Origin: Pseudoxanthomonas sp. CF125 | GTDB lineage: Bacteria > Pseudomonadota > Gammaproteobacteria > Xanthomonadales > Xanthomonadaceae | Length of the DNA stretch: 64,000 bases | Assembly: GCF_900104085.1 (NCBI RefSeq) | Contig: NZ_FNLD01000001.1 | Location: forward strand, 1,061,935 to 1,125,934 | Reading direction: 5' to 3' | Shown here: one piece after another, positions 28,811-36,558 of the stretch | Position numbering within the stretch: position 1 is the first letter of the stretch | How the letters are laid out: each line of letters opens with the position of its first letter | Notes under the pieces: generated by a model | Seen by the model: only the letters and a program-made list of their open reading frames with translations | Told to the model about the DNA's origin: nothing | Databases searched by the model: none | Program-made: the position numbers and the translations under genes

Positions 28811-29505
28811 GCATGCCCACGTTCGAGCCGCTGGCCGACGACGCATTGTTGGTGCGTTTCGGCGAGATCATCGACGCCGCGCACAATGCGCGGGCGCTGG
28901 ATGCCGCAGGACTGCTGCGCGAACGCAATCCATCCTGGCTGCGCGATGCCGTGCCGGCCTATGCGAGCCTGGCGGTGTTCTTCGATGGCGGCAGGATCGA
29001 CGCCGCCGATCCGCATGCTTTCGTCGCAACCCAGATACGTGCAACGCTGCGAAACCAGGAAACCGCAACCGCGCCTGGCGCAAGGATCATCGACATCCCG
29101 GTTTGCTACGAGCCGGAAATGGCGCCCGACCTTGCCGAGGCGGCGAACGAACTGGGCATCGCCGCCGATGAACTCATCCGACGCCACAGTTCCGCCAGTT
29201 ATACCGTCGCGATGATCGGTTTCGCGCCGGGGTTTCCCTATCTGCTTGGACTACCGGATTCCCTGGCACTGCCGCGCCTGGCCACTCCGCGCACCCGCGT
29301 GCCTGCGGGCTCGGTGGCGATCGGCGGCAACCAGACGGGCATTTATCCGCGCGAAAGCCCGGGAGGCTGGCGGCTGCTGGGGCGCACGCCGCTGGTGTTG
29401 TTCGATGCAACCCGCGCAGCGCCCGCGCTGCTGACGCCGGGCGATCAAGTGCGGTTCCAGCGCATCGACGCCGCCGCTTTCGGACGCTGGTTGAAAAAAT
29501 CATGA
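28807..29505 (+). CDS. pxpB: 5-oxoprolinase subunit PxpB (KipI family)
   Basis: 232 residues. The N-terminal half is the KipI allophanate-hydrolase-like region (FEPLADDALLVRFGE), and the C-terminal half is a cyclophilin-like barrel with the hallmark IGFAPGFPYLLGLP, RVPAGSVAIGGNQTGIYP and SPGGWRLLGRTP. With PxpC and PxpA it forms the ATP-dependent bacterial 5-oxoprolinase. It overlaps the HIT gene and pxpC by 4 bp each. Confidence 0.94.
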   Translation: MSMPTFEPLADDALLVRFGEIIDAAHNARALDAAGLLRERNPSWLRDAVPAYASLAVFFDGGRIDAADPHAFVATQIRATLRNQETATAPGARIIDIPVCYEPEMAPDLAEAANELGIAADELIRRHSSASYTVAMIGFAPGFPYLLGLPDSLALPRLATPRTRVPAGSVAIGGNQTGIYPRESPGGWRLLGRTPLVLFDATRAAPALLTPGDQVRFQRIDAAAFGRWLKKS

Positions 29506-30455
29506 AGCCTTGGCAAGTGATCACGCCGGGTGCGCTGACCACCGTGCAGGATCGCGGCCGCGAGGGATGGCGGCATGTGGGCGTGTCGCGCGCCGGTGCG
29601 TTGGATCCCGACGCTGCGGCACTGGCCAACCGCCTGCTCGGCAACGACCCCGATGCGGCAGTGCTGGAGCTGACCCTGCAAGGCCCCACATTGAAATTGG
29701 CGCAACCTGCGAGGATCGCCATCGTCGGGGCCGCGGTCGCTGCGACATCTAACGGCCGCCCCTTGCCCGGCCAGCGTCCGCTCACAGTGCCTGCAGGCGA
29801 ACTGAAACTGGGCGGCATCCGCGAAGGCGTCCGCGCCTGGCTGTCGGTCGCCGGCGGCTTCGACTTGCCGATGATCCTGGGCAGCCGCAGCACCGATCTG
29901 CGGGGCGGCTTCGGAGGAAAAGAGGGACGCGCATTGCGTGCGGGCGATCTGCTGCCCTTGGGCAAATCTCCGCCGACGAATACGGCCGCCCTGCAAAACG
30001 CAGCGTGGTGGGTCGGCGCGGACGACTACGATTGCGGCATCGCCCACCCGCTCCGTTACGTATCCAGCGGACATCCGGCCGCTGCTGCATTGGCGGAGCG
30101 GGCGTGGTCCGTGAGTGCCGACTCCAATCGCCAGGGCATCCGGCTGCGGGGACAACCGCTGCCGAACATCCCACACCACAACGTTTCCGAACCCGTTGCG
30201 GTGGGTTGCATCCAATTGCCGGCCGACGGCCAGCCCATCATCCTGTTGGCCGATGCGCAAACCGTAGGGGGATATGCCCGTCTGGGGTATGTGATCTCTG
30301 CGGACCTGCCGCGCCTGGCGCAGGCCGGACCCGGCGCCGTGCTCGCCTTCGCCGCGGTCGGTATCGATGAAGCCCGGCGGATCAACCTGCACCATCGGCA
30401 CCGGCAAGCCCGCACCGCCTTGGCCATCGACCGACAGCTCGCCCGTCATCCTTGA
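29502..30455 (+). CDS. pxpC: 5-oxoprolinase subunit PxpC (biotin-dependent carboxyltransferase-like)
   Basis: 317 residues. Starts MKPWQVITPGALTTVQDRGREGW and contains GVSRAGALDPDAAALANRLLGN, RGVRAWLSVAGGF-like VRAWLSVAGGFDLPMILGSRST and the terminal GGYARLGYVISADLPRLAQA, all typical of KipA/PxpC. It partners PxpB in activating the 5-oxoproline ring for hydrolysis by PxpA. It overlaps pxpB by 4 bp and is followed by a small membrane-protein gene 50 bp on. Confidence 0.94.
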   Translation: MKPWQVITPGALTTVQDRGREGWRHVGVSRAGALDPDAAALANRLLGNDPDAAVLELTLQGPTLKLAQPARIAIVGAAVAATSNGRPLPGQRPLTVPAGELKLGGIREGVRAWLSVAGGFDLPMILGSRSTDLRGGFGGKEGRALRAGDLLPLGKSPPTNTAALQNAAWWVGADDYDCGIAHPLRYVSSGHPAAAALAERAWSVSADSNRQGIRLRGQPLPNIPHHNVSEPVAVGCIQLPADGQPIILLADAQTVGGYARLGYVISADLPRLAQAGPGAVLAFAAVGIDEARRINLHHRHRQARTALAIDRQLARHP

Positions 30456-30505
30456 GTCGCGACAAGCCGCATAATCCCATCACTTCCCAGCAGCCGACCC
30501 CACCC

Positions 30506-30679
30506 ATGAAAGCCAATCTCATTCCCGCTCTGGTTCTGATCGTGATCGGCGCGCTTTTCCTGCTCAACAATCTGGGAATCACCAATCTCAGCCTGGGTGC
30601 GGTGGTCAGAACCTGGTGGCCCGCAATCCTGATCGTGGTCGGCATCAGCCTGTTGTTCAAGAATCGCGACGGAAAGTAG
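30506..30679 (+). CDS. small membrane protein, LiaI/LiaF-like (DUF5668) type
   Basis: 57 residues from the ATG at 30506; a TTG at 30452 would add a polar leader and is less likely. Two hydrophobic helices, LIPALVLIVIGALFLLNNLG and WWPAILIVVGISLLF, enclose a short loop, ending with KNRDGK. The NLGI...WWPAILIVVG pattern is that of LiaI/LiaF-type transmembrane regions. Function unknown. It sits inside the pxp operon between pxpC and pxpA. Confidence 0.78.
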   Translation: MKANLIPALVLIVIGALFLLNNLGITNLSLGAVVRTWWPAILIVVGISLLFKNRDGK

Positions 30680-30700
30680 ACCTTCCGGCCCCGTATCGAG

Positions 30701-31456
30701 ATGAAGCCCGGCATCGATTTCAATTGCGACCTGGGAGAAGGCGTCGGCGACGACGCCGCTATCCTACCCTTCATCAGCTCGGCCAGCATCGCCTGCGGCT
30801 TCCATGCCGGAAGCCCGGACCTGATGCGGGAGACGGTGAGTCTGTGCCGCGAACACGGCGTCGCCATCGGCGCGCATCCGTCTTTCGCCGACCGCGAAAA
30901 CTTCGGCCGCAGCGCGCAATCGATCTCGCCCGGCGATGCCTACGCGCTCACGCTGTATCAGATCGGCGCTTTGGACGCTTTCGTACGCACAGCCGGCCTG
31001 CGCCTGAATCACGTCAAGCCGCACGGCGCCTTCTACAACCAGGCGGCGCGCGATCGCGAGCTGGCCGATGCCATCGCCACGGCGGTACGCGACTACGACC
31101 CGGGTCTGATCCTGTACGGCCTGGCAGGAAGCGCATTGACCCAGGCCGGCACAATGCGGGGATTACGGGTGGTCCAGGAAGCCTTCGCCGAACGCCGCTA
31201 CGAAGCCGATGCCACACTGACGCCGCGCAGCCGCGCCGATGCCAGCATCGAGCATTCCGCCGAGGCGGCAATGCAGGTCATCGCCTTGTTGCGCGATGGG
31301 ACAGTCACGGCGCGCACCGGCGAACTCGTACCTTTACGTGCGGACAGCATCTGCCTGCATGGCGACCGGCCTGATGCTGCACGCTTCGCCCGCGAACTGC
31401 GCATGGCCATCGAAAAGGCAGGATTCGACGTGCGGGCACCGGAGCGCCTCGGATGA
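30701..31456 (+). CDS. pxpA: 5-oxoprolinase subunit PxpA (LamB/YcsF family)
   Basis: 251 residues. Contains DFNCDLGEGVG, SSASIACGFHAGSP, IGAHPSFADRENFGR, LNHVKPHGAFYNQAARD and LCLHGD-like ICLHGDRPDA, in the order expected for YcsF/PxpA. The usual GFHAGDP motif reads GFHAGSP here. It hydrolyses activated 5-oxoproline to glutamate with PxpBC. It overlaps the DUF969 gene by 4 bp. Confidence 0.94.
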   Translation: MKPGIDFNCDLGEGVGDDAAILPFISSASIACGFHAGSPDLMRETVSLCREHGVAIGAHPSFADRENFGRSAQSISPGDAYALTLYQIGALDAFVRTAGLRLNHVKPHGAFYNQAARDRELADAIATAVRDYDPGLILYGLAGSALTQAGTMRGLRVVQEAFAERRYEADATLTPRSRADASIEHSAEAAMQVIALLRDGTVTARTGELVPLRADSICLHGDRPDAARFARELRMAIEKAGFDVRAPERLG

Positions 31457-32169
31457 ATTACTGGCCCTTGTTGGGAATCGCCGTGGTGGTGGTCGGCTTC
31501 GTGCTTCGCTTCAACCCGGTGCTGGTGGTGGTGATCGCAGGATTGAGCAGCGGCCTGCTGGCCGGCATCGCCCTGCCCGACCTGCTTGCCTTGCTAGGAA
31601 CCAGCTTCGTGGAGAATCGGGCCCTGCTGATGTTCCTGCTCACGCTGCCGGTCATCGGTTTGCTTGAGCACTATGGCCTGCGCGAACGCGCACGCGAGTG
31701 GATCGCGAGCTTCAAGGGATTGACCTTGTCGCGCTTCCAGATCGTCTATCTCCTGCTCCGCCAGGTCGGCAGCATGTTCGGCCTCACCCACGTCGCCGGC
31801 CCCGCCCAGACGGTACGTCCCTTGGTGGCGCCCATGAGCGAGGAAGCAGCCGAACGCACGCTCGGGAAATTGACCGATTCGCAACGCGAGCAAGTGCGTG
31901 CCAGCGCAGCGGCTACCGACAACATCGGCCTTTTCTTCGGCGAAGACGTATTCATCGCCATCGGCGCGGTGTTGTTGATTCAGGGTTTCTATGCACGCAA
32001 CGGCATCCACATCGAAGCCTTGACCATCGCTTTGTGGGCGGCGCCTACCGCCGTGGCCGCATTCGTGATCCACTCGATTCGGCTGGTACTGCTGCAACGC
32101 AGATTGGAACGCGAGAAAGAAATCATCGACAAGTCTTTGGGTGGAGATGGCTCGCGTGCTGAAGGCTGA
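31453..32169 (+). CDS. DUF969 membrane protein, probable transporter subunit
   Basis: 238 residues with about five or six hydrophobic helices (WPLLGIAVVVVGFVLRF, VVVIAGLSSGLLAGIA, LLMFLLTLPVIGLLEHY, FIAIGAVLLIQGFY, TIALWAAPTAVAAFVI). The middle carries VGSMFGLTHVAGPAQTVRPL. DUF969 and DUF979 proteins occur as pairs, frequently next to pxp genes; a role in 5-oxoproline uptake is inferred. It overlaps pxpA by 4 bp and the DUF979 gene by 23 bp. Confidence 0.87.
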   Translation: MNYWPLLGIAVVVVGFVLRFNPVLVVVIAGLSSGLLAGIALPDLLALLGTSFVENRALLMFLLTLPVIGLLEHYGLRERAREWIASFKGLTLSRFQIVYLLLRQVGSMFGLTHVAGPAQTVRPLVAPMSEEAAERTLGKLTDSQREQVRASAAATDNIGLFFGEDVFIAIGAVLLIQGFYARNGIHIEALTIALWAAPTAVAAFVIHSIRLVLLQRRLEREKEIIDKSLGGDGSRAEG

Positions 32170-33124
32170 TTACCTGTATTGGCTTATCGGCGCCTTCCTG
32201 CTGGTCACGGCCTTCTTCAATCTGCGCGAAAAGCGCTATACCACCGCGGTCTTCTGGACGATTCTGATCGGACCTTTCGTCTTCGGAACGCCGATCCTCG
32301 AAGCGGCGAAAGCTGGCGTGAAGTGGCCCGCCCAGTTGATGGGAGCGGGTGTAATCGCGCTGGGGATTCTGGCTGCACGCAGCCGGCTGACGAGTGCGCC
32401 CGACAGCGCCGATGCCCTGGCGCGGCGTCAAACGTCGGCAAGCCTGCTGCGCAATCGTCTGTTCATGCCCGCGCTGCTGATTCCTGCGCTGACCGTAGCT
32501 CTGTTCGTGGCCAGCAAATGGGCGCCGGGCATGGACCGGCTGATGGATCCCAAGGCGCTGACGCTCAGTTCGCTGGCGATCGCCAGTTTGTTCGCGTTGG
32601 CCGCGGGCCTGTGGGTGACGCATGCGCGCGCGGCCGAGCCCATGGCGCAGGGACGCCGCTTGCTCGATTCCCTGGGGTGGGCGGTGCTGCTGCCCATGGT
32701 CCTGGCCACGCTTGGCGGCGTGTTCGCCGCGACCGGCGTAGGCGAAGTGATCGCTTCGCTGGTCGGCCGCGTGATTCCCATCGAAAGCCGCACCGCCTGC
32801 CTGCTGGCGTTCGCATTGGGCATGGTGTTGTTCACCATCATCATGGGCAACGCGTTCGCCGCGTTCCCGGTGATGATGGCTGGCATCGGCCTGCCGCTGT
32901 TGATCCGCAAGCACGGCGCCGACCCGGCCAGCCTGGGCGCCATCGGCATGCTCACCGGCTATTGCGGCACGCTGCTCACGCCGATGGCGGCCAACTTCAA
33001 TATCGTGCCTGCGGTATTGCTGGAATTGAAGGACCCCTACGCGGTGATCCGTTCGCAGGCCATGACGGCGTTCGCGCTCATGGCGGTCAATGTCGCGCTG
33101 ATGCTGCTGCTGTGCTTCCGATGA
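32147..33124 (+). CDS. DUF979 membrane protein, probable transporter subunit
   Basis: 325 residues from the ATG at 32147; a GTG at 32156 has better spacing to GGTGGAG and matches the family start DYLYWLIGAFLLVTAFFNLREKRY, so the first residues are uncertain. About nine hydrophobic helices; the conserved core is IMGNAFAAFPVMMAGIGLP and GYCGTLLTPMAANFNIVPA. Pair partner of the DUF969 protein. It overlaps pcp by 4 bp. Confidence 0.87.
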   Translation: MARVLKADYLYWLIGAFLLVTAFFNLREKRYTTAVFWTILIGPFVFGTPILEAAKAGVKWPAQLMGAGVIALGILAARSRLTSAPDSADALARRQTSASLLRNRLFMPALLIPALTVALFVASKWAPGMDRLMDPKALTLSSLAIASLFALAAGLWVTHARAAEPMAQGRRLLDSLGWAVLLPMVLATLGGVFAATGVGEVIASLVGRVIPIESRTACLLAFALGMVLFTIIMGNAFAAFPVMMAGIGLPLLIRKHGADPASLGAIGMLTGYCGTLLTPMAANFNIVPAVLLELKDPYAVIRSQAMTAFALMAVNVALMLLLCFR

Positions 33125-33774
33125 AAAGTTTTCCCACAATTCTGCTGACCGGCTTCGAGCCTTTCGACGGGCAATCGACCAATCCCAGTTGGGATGCGGT
33201 ACGGGCCCTGCATGGAAAACGCATCGCCGGCCATCGCGTGGTCGCACGCCGGCTGCCGGTCACCTTCGGCGCATCGCTGAAGGTTCTTCGTGCGGCGCTC
33301 CGCGAAACCTCTCCTGCCTTGGTCCTTTGCGTGGGACTGGCAGGCGGCAGGGAGCGGATCTCGCTGGAACGGGTGGCCATCAACGTGGACGATGCGCGTA
33401 TTCCCGACAGCCAGGGCCGGCAACCGGTGGACGAAGCCATCGTCCCGGGCGGTCCGGCGGCCTACTTTTCCACATTGCCGATAAAGTCGATGCTGGCGGG
33501 CATGCGCGATGCCGGATTCCCCGCGGAGATTTCCCAGACAGCCGGCACCTACGTCTGCAATCACGTGTTCTACGCTCTGATGCATGCGCTTCGCAGGCGC
33601 CGGAACACCCGCGCCGGCTTCATCCACATCCCTTATTCGCCCGAACAGGTCGCTGGTATTCCAGGGGCGTTCGGCCTTCCTGTGGAAACTGTCGCCGAGG
33701 CGTTGCGTGTATGCCTTCGTATCGCCGTCACCACCACCGAAGATCAGCGTCTGGCAGCTGGCGCAGAGCATTGA
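33121..33774 (+). CDS. pcp: pyrrolidone-carboxylate (pyroglutamyl) peptidase
   Basis: 217 residues, typical for the family. TGFEPFDGQSTNPSW is the N-terminal signature. The catalytic triad of this C15 cysteine peptidase is Glu83 (ISLERVAIN), Cys146 (GTYVCNHVFY) and His169 (GFIHIPYSPEQV). It removes N-terminal pyroglutamate from peptides, so it supplies the substrate of the PxpABC enzyme encoded upstream in the same overlapping gene string. Confidence 0.95.
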   Translation: MKSFPTILLTGFEPFDGQSTNPSWDAVRALHGKRIAGHRVVARRLPVTFGASLKVLRAALRETSPALVLCVGLAGGRERISLERVAINVDDARIPDSQGRQPVDEAIVPGGPAAYFSTLPIKSMLAGMRDAGFPAEISQTAGTYVCNHVFYALMHALRRRRNTRAGFIHIPYSPEQVAGIPGAFGLPVETVAEALRVCLRIAVTTTEDQRLAAGAEH

Positions 33775-33780
33775 ATACCC

Positions 33781-33858
33781 TGTAGGAGCGGGCCCTGCCC
33801 GCGACGCTTTTAATTGTGTGCGCCAACAAGAGCGTCGCGGGCGGGGCCCGCTCCTACA
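33781..33858. repeat. palindromic intergenic repeat, GTAGGAGCGGG type, copy 2
   Basis: TGTAGGAGCGGGCCCTGCCC GCGACGCTTT at the left, and AAGAGCGTCGCGGGCGGGGC CCGCTCCTACA at the right, a stem of nearly 30 bp. Nearly identical to 15941-16015. It lies between the convergent pcp and dcd genes, where it may end both transcripts. Confidence 0.9.
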
Positions 33859-33866
33859 GAATTGGG

Positions 33867-34433
33867 TCAGGTGCGCGGCAGGGTGACGCCGGTCTGGCCC
33901 TGGTACTTGCCACCGCGGTCCTTGTAACTGGTTTCGCAGACTTCGTCCGATTCGAAGAACAGCATCTGCGCCACGCCCTCGTTGGCGTAGATGCGCGCGG
34001 GCAGCGGCGTGGTGTTGCTGAACTCAAGGGTCACGTGCCCTTCCCACTCCGGCTCCAACGGCGTCACGTTGACGATGATGCCGCAGCGCGCGTAGGTGCT
34101 CTTGCCCAGGCAGACGACCAGGGTGCTGCGCGGAATGCGGAAGTATTCCACGGTACGCGCCAGCGCGAAGCTGTTGGGTGGTATCACGCAGGAATCGGCG
34201 TTGACATCGACGAAGCTGCCGCTGTCGAAATGCTTCGGATCGACGATGGTCGAATTGATGTTGGTGAAGATCTTGAATTCGCGCGAGCAGCGCACGTCGT
34301 AGCCGTAGCTGGAAGTGCCGTAGCTGACGATGCGTTCGCCGTTGACCTGCTTCACCTGTCCGGGCTCGTACGGCTCGATCATGCCGTGCTGCTCGGACAT
34401 GCGGCGGATCCAGCGGTCGCTCTTGATGCTCAT
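33867..34433 (-). CDS. dcd: dCTP deaminase
   Basis: 188 residues. Active-site and nucleotide-binding signatures are [21 protein letters not shown] and [17 protein letters not shown], with the C-terminal closing segment [16 protein letters not shown]. It converts dCTP to dUTP as the first step to dTMP. The dcd-mrp neighbourhood, here with mrp 78 bp upstream on the same strand, is common in gammaproteobacteria. Confidence 0.97.
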   Translation of the reverse strand: MSIKSDRWIRRMSEQHGMIEPYEPGQVKQVNGERIVSYGTSSYGYDVRCSREFKIFTNINSTIVDPKHFDSGSFVDVNADSCVIPPNSFALARTVEYFRIPRSTLVVCLGKSTYARCGIIVNVTPLEPEWEGHVTLEFSNTTPLPARIYANEGVAQMLFFESDEVCETSYKDRGGKYQGQTGVTLPRT

Positions 34434-34511
34434 TCGTTGTTTCCTGTGGCCGGTCGGCCGGGCGTTATGGATTCGAAGCCGTCAATTCTAGCCGAGGCGC
34501 CGCGGCCGGTC

Positions 34512-35387
34512 TCAGACCAGCGACGAGGCGATGGGGATCGATGCGCGCGGACGCAAGGCCAGTTGCGCAGCCATGGCGCGGGCGGTCTGCCGGTACGCCT
34601 GAGCCACCGCCGATTCCGGCGCGGCGATCACCACAGGCTGGCCGGCATCGCCCTGCTCGCGGATGGCGATATCCAGCGGCAGCGAACCCAGCAGGGGCAC
34701 GCCGTACTGCGCAGCCATGCGCTGGCCGCCGCCTTCGCCGAACAGGTGCTCTTCGTGCCCGCAGTTCGAGCAGACATGCAAGGCCATGTTCTCGACGATC
34801 CCCAGCACCGGCACCTCCACTTTCTGGAACATCTTCAGCGCTTTCTTCGCATCCAGCGTGGCGATGTCCTGCGGCGTGGTGACGATGATCGCCCCAGCCA
34901 CCGGGATCTTCTGCGCCAGGGTCAGCTGGATGTCGCCCGTGCCGGGCGGCAGATCGATCAACAGGTAGTCCAGATCCCCCCACAGGGTGTCGGTGAACAA
35001 CTGCGTCAGCGCCGAGGTCGCCATGGGGCCGCGCCAGATCATCGGCGTGTCGGCATCGACCAGAAACCCGATCGACATGGTTTCGATGCCAAACGCCCGC
35101 ATCGGCTCGATGGACTTGTTGTCCGGGCTGTCGGGCTTGCCGCTCAGGCCAAGCATGGTGGGGATGCTGGGGCCGTAGACGTCGGCGTCCAGGATTCCGA
35201 CTTTTGCACCATCTAGGTGCATGGCCACGGCCAGATTTACGGCGGTGGTGGACTTCCCTACCCCTCCTTTACCCGAGCCCACCGCAATGACATTACGCAC
35301 GCGAGCGATGGGAGCCAGCCCTGGCTGGACTGCATGAGACTGTATTCGCGGCTTATTTTCGTCCAATTTGCTGTTATCTCCGGCCAA
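34512..35387 (-). CDS. mrp: Mrp/ApbC/NBP35-type iron-sulfur cluster carrier ATPase
   Basis: 291 residues from a TTG at 35387. The deviant Walker A is GSGKGGVGKST (37-47), switch regions are DADVYGPS and DLPPGTGD, and the Fe-S bridging motif CSNC is near residue 206. It ferries Fe-S clusters to apoproteins. The N-terminal MIP18/DUF59 domain of some family members is absent. The start is weak: no ribosome-binding site is visible, an in-frame TGA is two codons upstream and an in-frame ATG (35405) lies before that TGA. Confidence 0.93.
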   Translation of the reverse strand: MAGDNSKLDENKPRIQSHAVQPGLAPIARVRNVIAVGSGKGGVGKSTTAVNLAVAMHLDGAKVGILDADVYGPSIPTMLGLSGKPDSPDNKSIEPMRAFGIETMSIGFLVDADTPMIWRGPMATSALTQLFTDTLWGDLDYLLIDLPPGTGDIQLTLAQKIPVAGAIIVTTPQDIATLDAKKALKMFQKVEVPVLGIVENMALHVCSNCGHEEHLFGEGGGQRMAAQYGVPLLGSLPLDIAIREQGDAGQPVVIAAPESAVAQAYRQTARAMAAQLALRPRASIPIASSLV

Positions 35388-35460
35388 AAATCAATTGGCG
35401 CTCATTTTCTCAGTTTTACTGACATTTTGCTCAAGCCTAGCCGCGGATTGAGTGTATTAA

Positions 35461-36054
35461 CCAAATGGCAAGGCGTTCCAGGATGCGGGCCATACGCAAT
35501 GGGGCCAGGGCATCCAGAACGACATTCTAGACGCGACGCATTGGGCCATTAAGCAAGGCTATGCCGACAAGGATCGTATCTGTATCTACGGCGGCAGTTT
35601 CGGCGGTTATTCGTCGCTGATGGCGCCGGCCCGCGAGCCAGACCTGTTCAAGTGCGCATTCGGCTACGTAGGTGTGTATGACATGGAGATGATGTTCGAA
35701 AAAGGCGACATCCCGCAGCGCGAATCCGGTTTACGTTACCTGCGTCGCACGCTGGGAACCGACAAAGCCCAGCAGCGCGCCAACTCGCCCACCAGCTTAG
35801 CGAAGAACATCAAGATTCCCGTCTACCTGGCTGCCGGCGCCCGCGATGTGCGCGCAGTACCCGAACAAACCGAGGCGATGAACAAGGCACTGATCGCAGC
35901 CGGGAATCCGCCCGAGGGCTTGATCATTCAGTCCAGTGAAATGCACGGTTTCTACAAAGAAGGAAACAATCTCAAGCTATATACCGAGATGTTGAACTTC
36001 TTCGCCCGGCATATCGGCGGAGCTGGCGCGACCGGAACCGCCGCAGCCAAATAA
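35461..36054 (+). pseudogene. S9 prolyl-oligopeptidase-type peptidase, C-terminal fragment
   Basis: An open frame begins right after a TAA at 35458 and encodes 197 residues of the alpha/beta-hydrolase catalytic domain of an S9 peptidase: GKAFQDAGHTQWGQG, the nucleophile Ser in GGSFGGYSS, Asp in AAGARDVRAVPEQTEAM and His in SEMHGFYKE. The N-terminal beta-propeller (usually over 400 residues) is missing. No ATG or GTG precedes the Ser in frame; the first ATG is at 35620. A terminator follows, so this is the intact 3' end of a decayed gene. Confidence 0.87.
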
Positions 36055-36094
36055 ATGCACTAACCTGCTTGGACGCGAGCCTAGGTGCTTCTGA

Positions 36095-36120
36095 GCCCGG
36101 CCATTGGCCGGGCTTTTTTA
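36095..36120 (+). terminator. rho-independent terminator after the S9 peptidase fragment
   Basis: GCCCGGCCATTGGCCGGGC (36095-36113) folds into an eight-pair stem with a short loop, followed by TTTTTT. Confidence 0.9.
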
Positions 36121-36491
36121 TGGAAGCTGAGCCGGGGGATTGAACCCTTCCAGATAAGAAAAGACTTTTCGCGAGGGATTCCGAAGGGCTCCGGAATGGT
36201 TGTAGATCTTTCCGGAAGGTTTCGCGCTCGAAATCCCGACCTTTGCACCCTCTGCGTGCAAAGATTTGAACCAAGTTGAGCTAAATGGTGGTGGATTTAA
36301 CGACTCTGGCGCGAACGCTCGGGGGTCGGATCGAAATCATGCCGACAGACATTATCCCGATAAGTTAATGTTTTTAATGGTTTTTATTTTTCATGAAGCA
36401 TCCAACATCACATTAATTGGTCAAACCCATTGCAAAGTTTGTTCTTGCGTTAACTGCATGTTAAGTTTAGGCCAAAGGGGAAATTGAAGTT
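36121..36491 (+). other. gene-free, AT-rich upstream region of the TonB-dependent receptor
   Basis: No credible gene. The part 36281-36480 is clearly AT-richer than the rest of the window, with poly-T/A tracts. A small palindrome CTTTGCACCCTCTGCGTGCAAAG is centred at about 36252. A possible promoter for the receptor gene is TTGTTC (about 36439) with TTAAGT 16 nt on, but both boxes are weak. A 73-codon frame at 36266-36487 lacks a ribosome-binding site and resembles nothing I know. Confidence 0.5.
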
Positions 36492-36535
36492 ACGGCTCAG
36501 GCAGGAAGGATTCTGCCGGTGAAGGCCGTTTTTTT
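36492..36535 (+). promoter_or_regulatory. terminator-like two-tier hairpin in the TonB-receptor leader (possible attenuator)
   Basis: An outer stem ACGGCT (36492-36497) / GGCCGT (36524-36529) and an inner stem GGCAG (36500-36504) / CTGCC (36513-36517) are followed by seven T (36529-36535). The receptor ATG is 24 bp further on, with TGAGGA before it. A hairpin plus T-run placed between the promoter region and the start codon is the layout of an attenuator, but it could equally be incidental. Confidence 0.45.
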
Positions 36536-36558
36536 GAATCAGCTGAGGATTTCACACC

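Noticed and set aside
32123..33247. 374-codon minus-strand frame
   Set aside because: Antisense to DUF979 and pcp; composition is typical of a reverse shadow.
36266..36487. 73-codon frame in the TonB-receptor leader
   Set aside because: No ribosome-binding site, AT-rich, no recognisable sequence, and it lies in a region better explained as untranslated leader.
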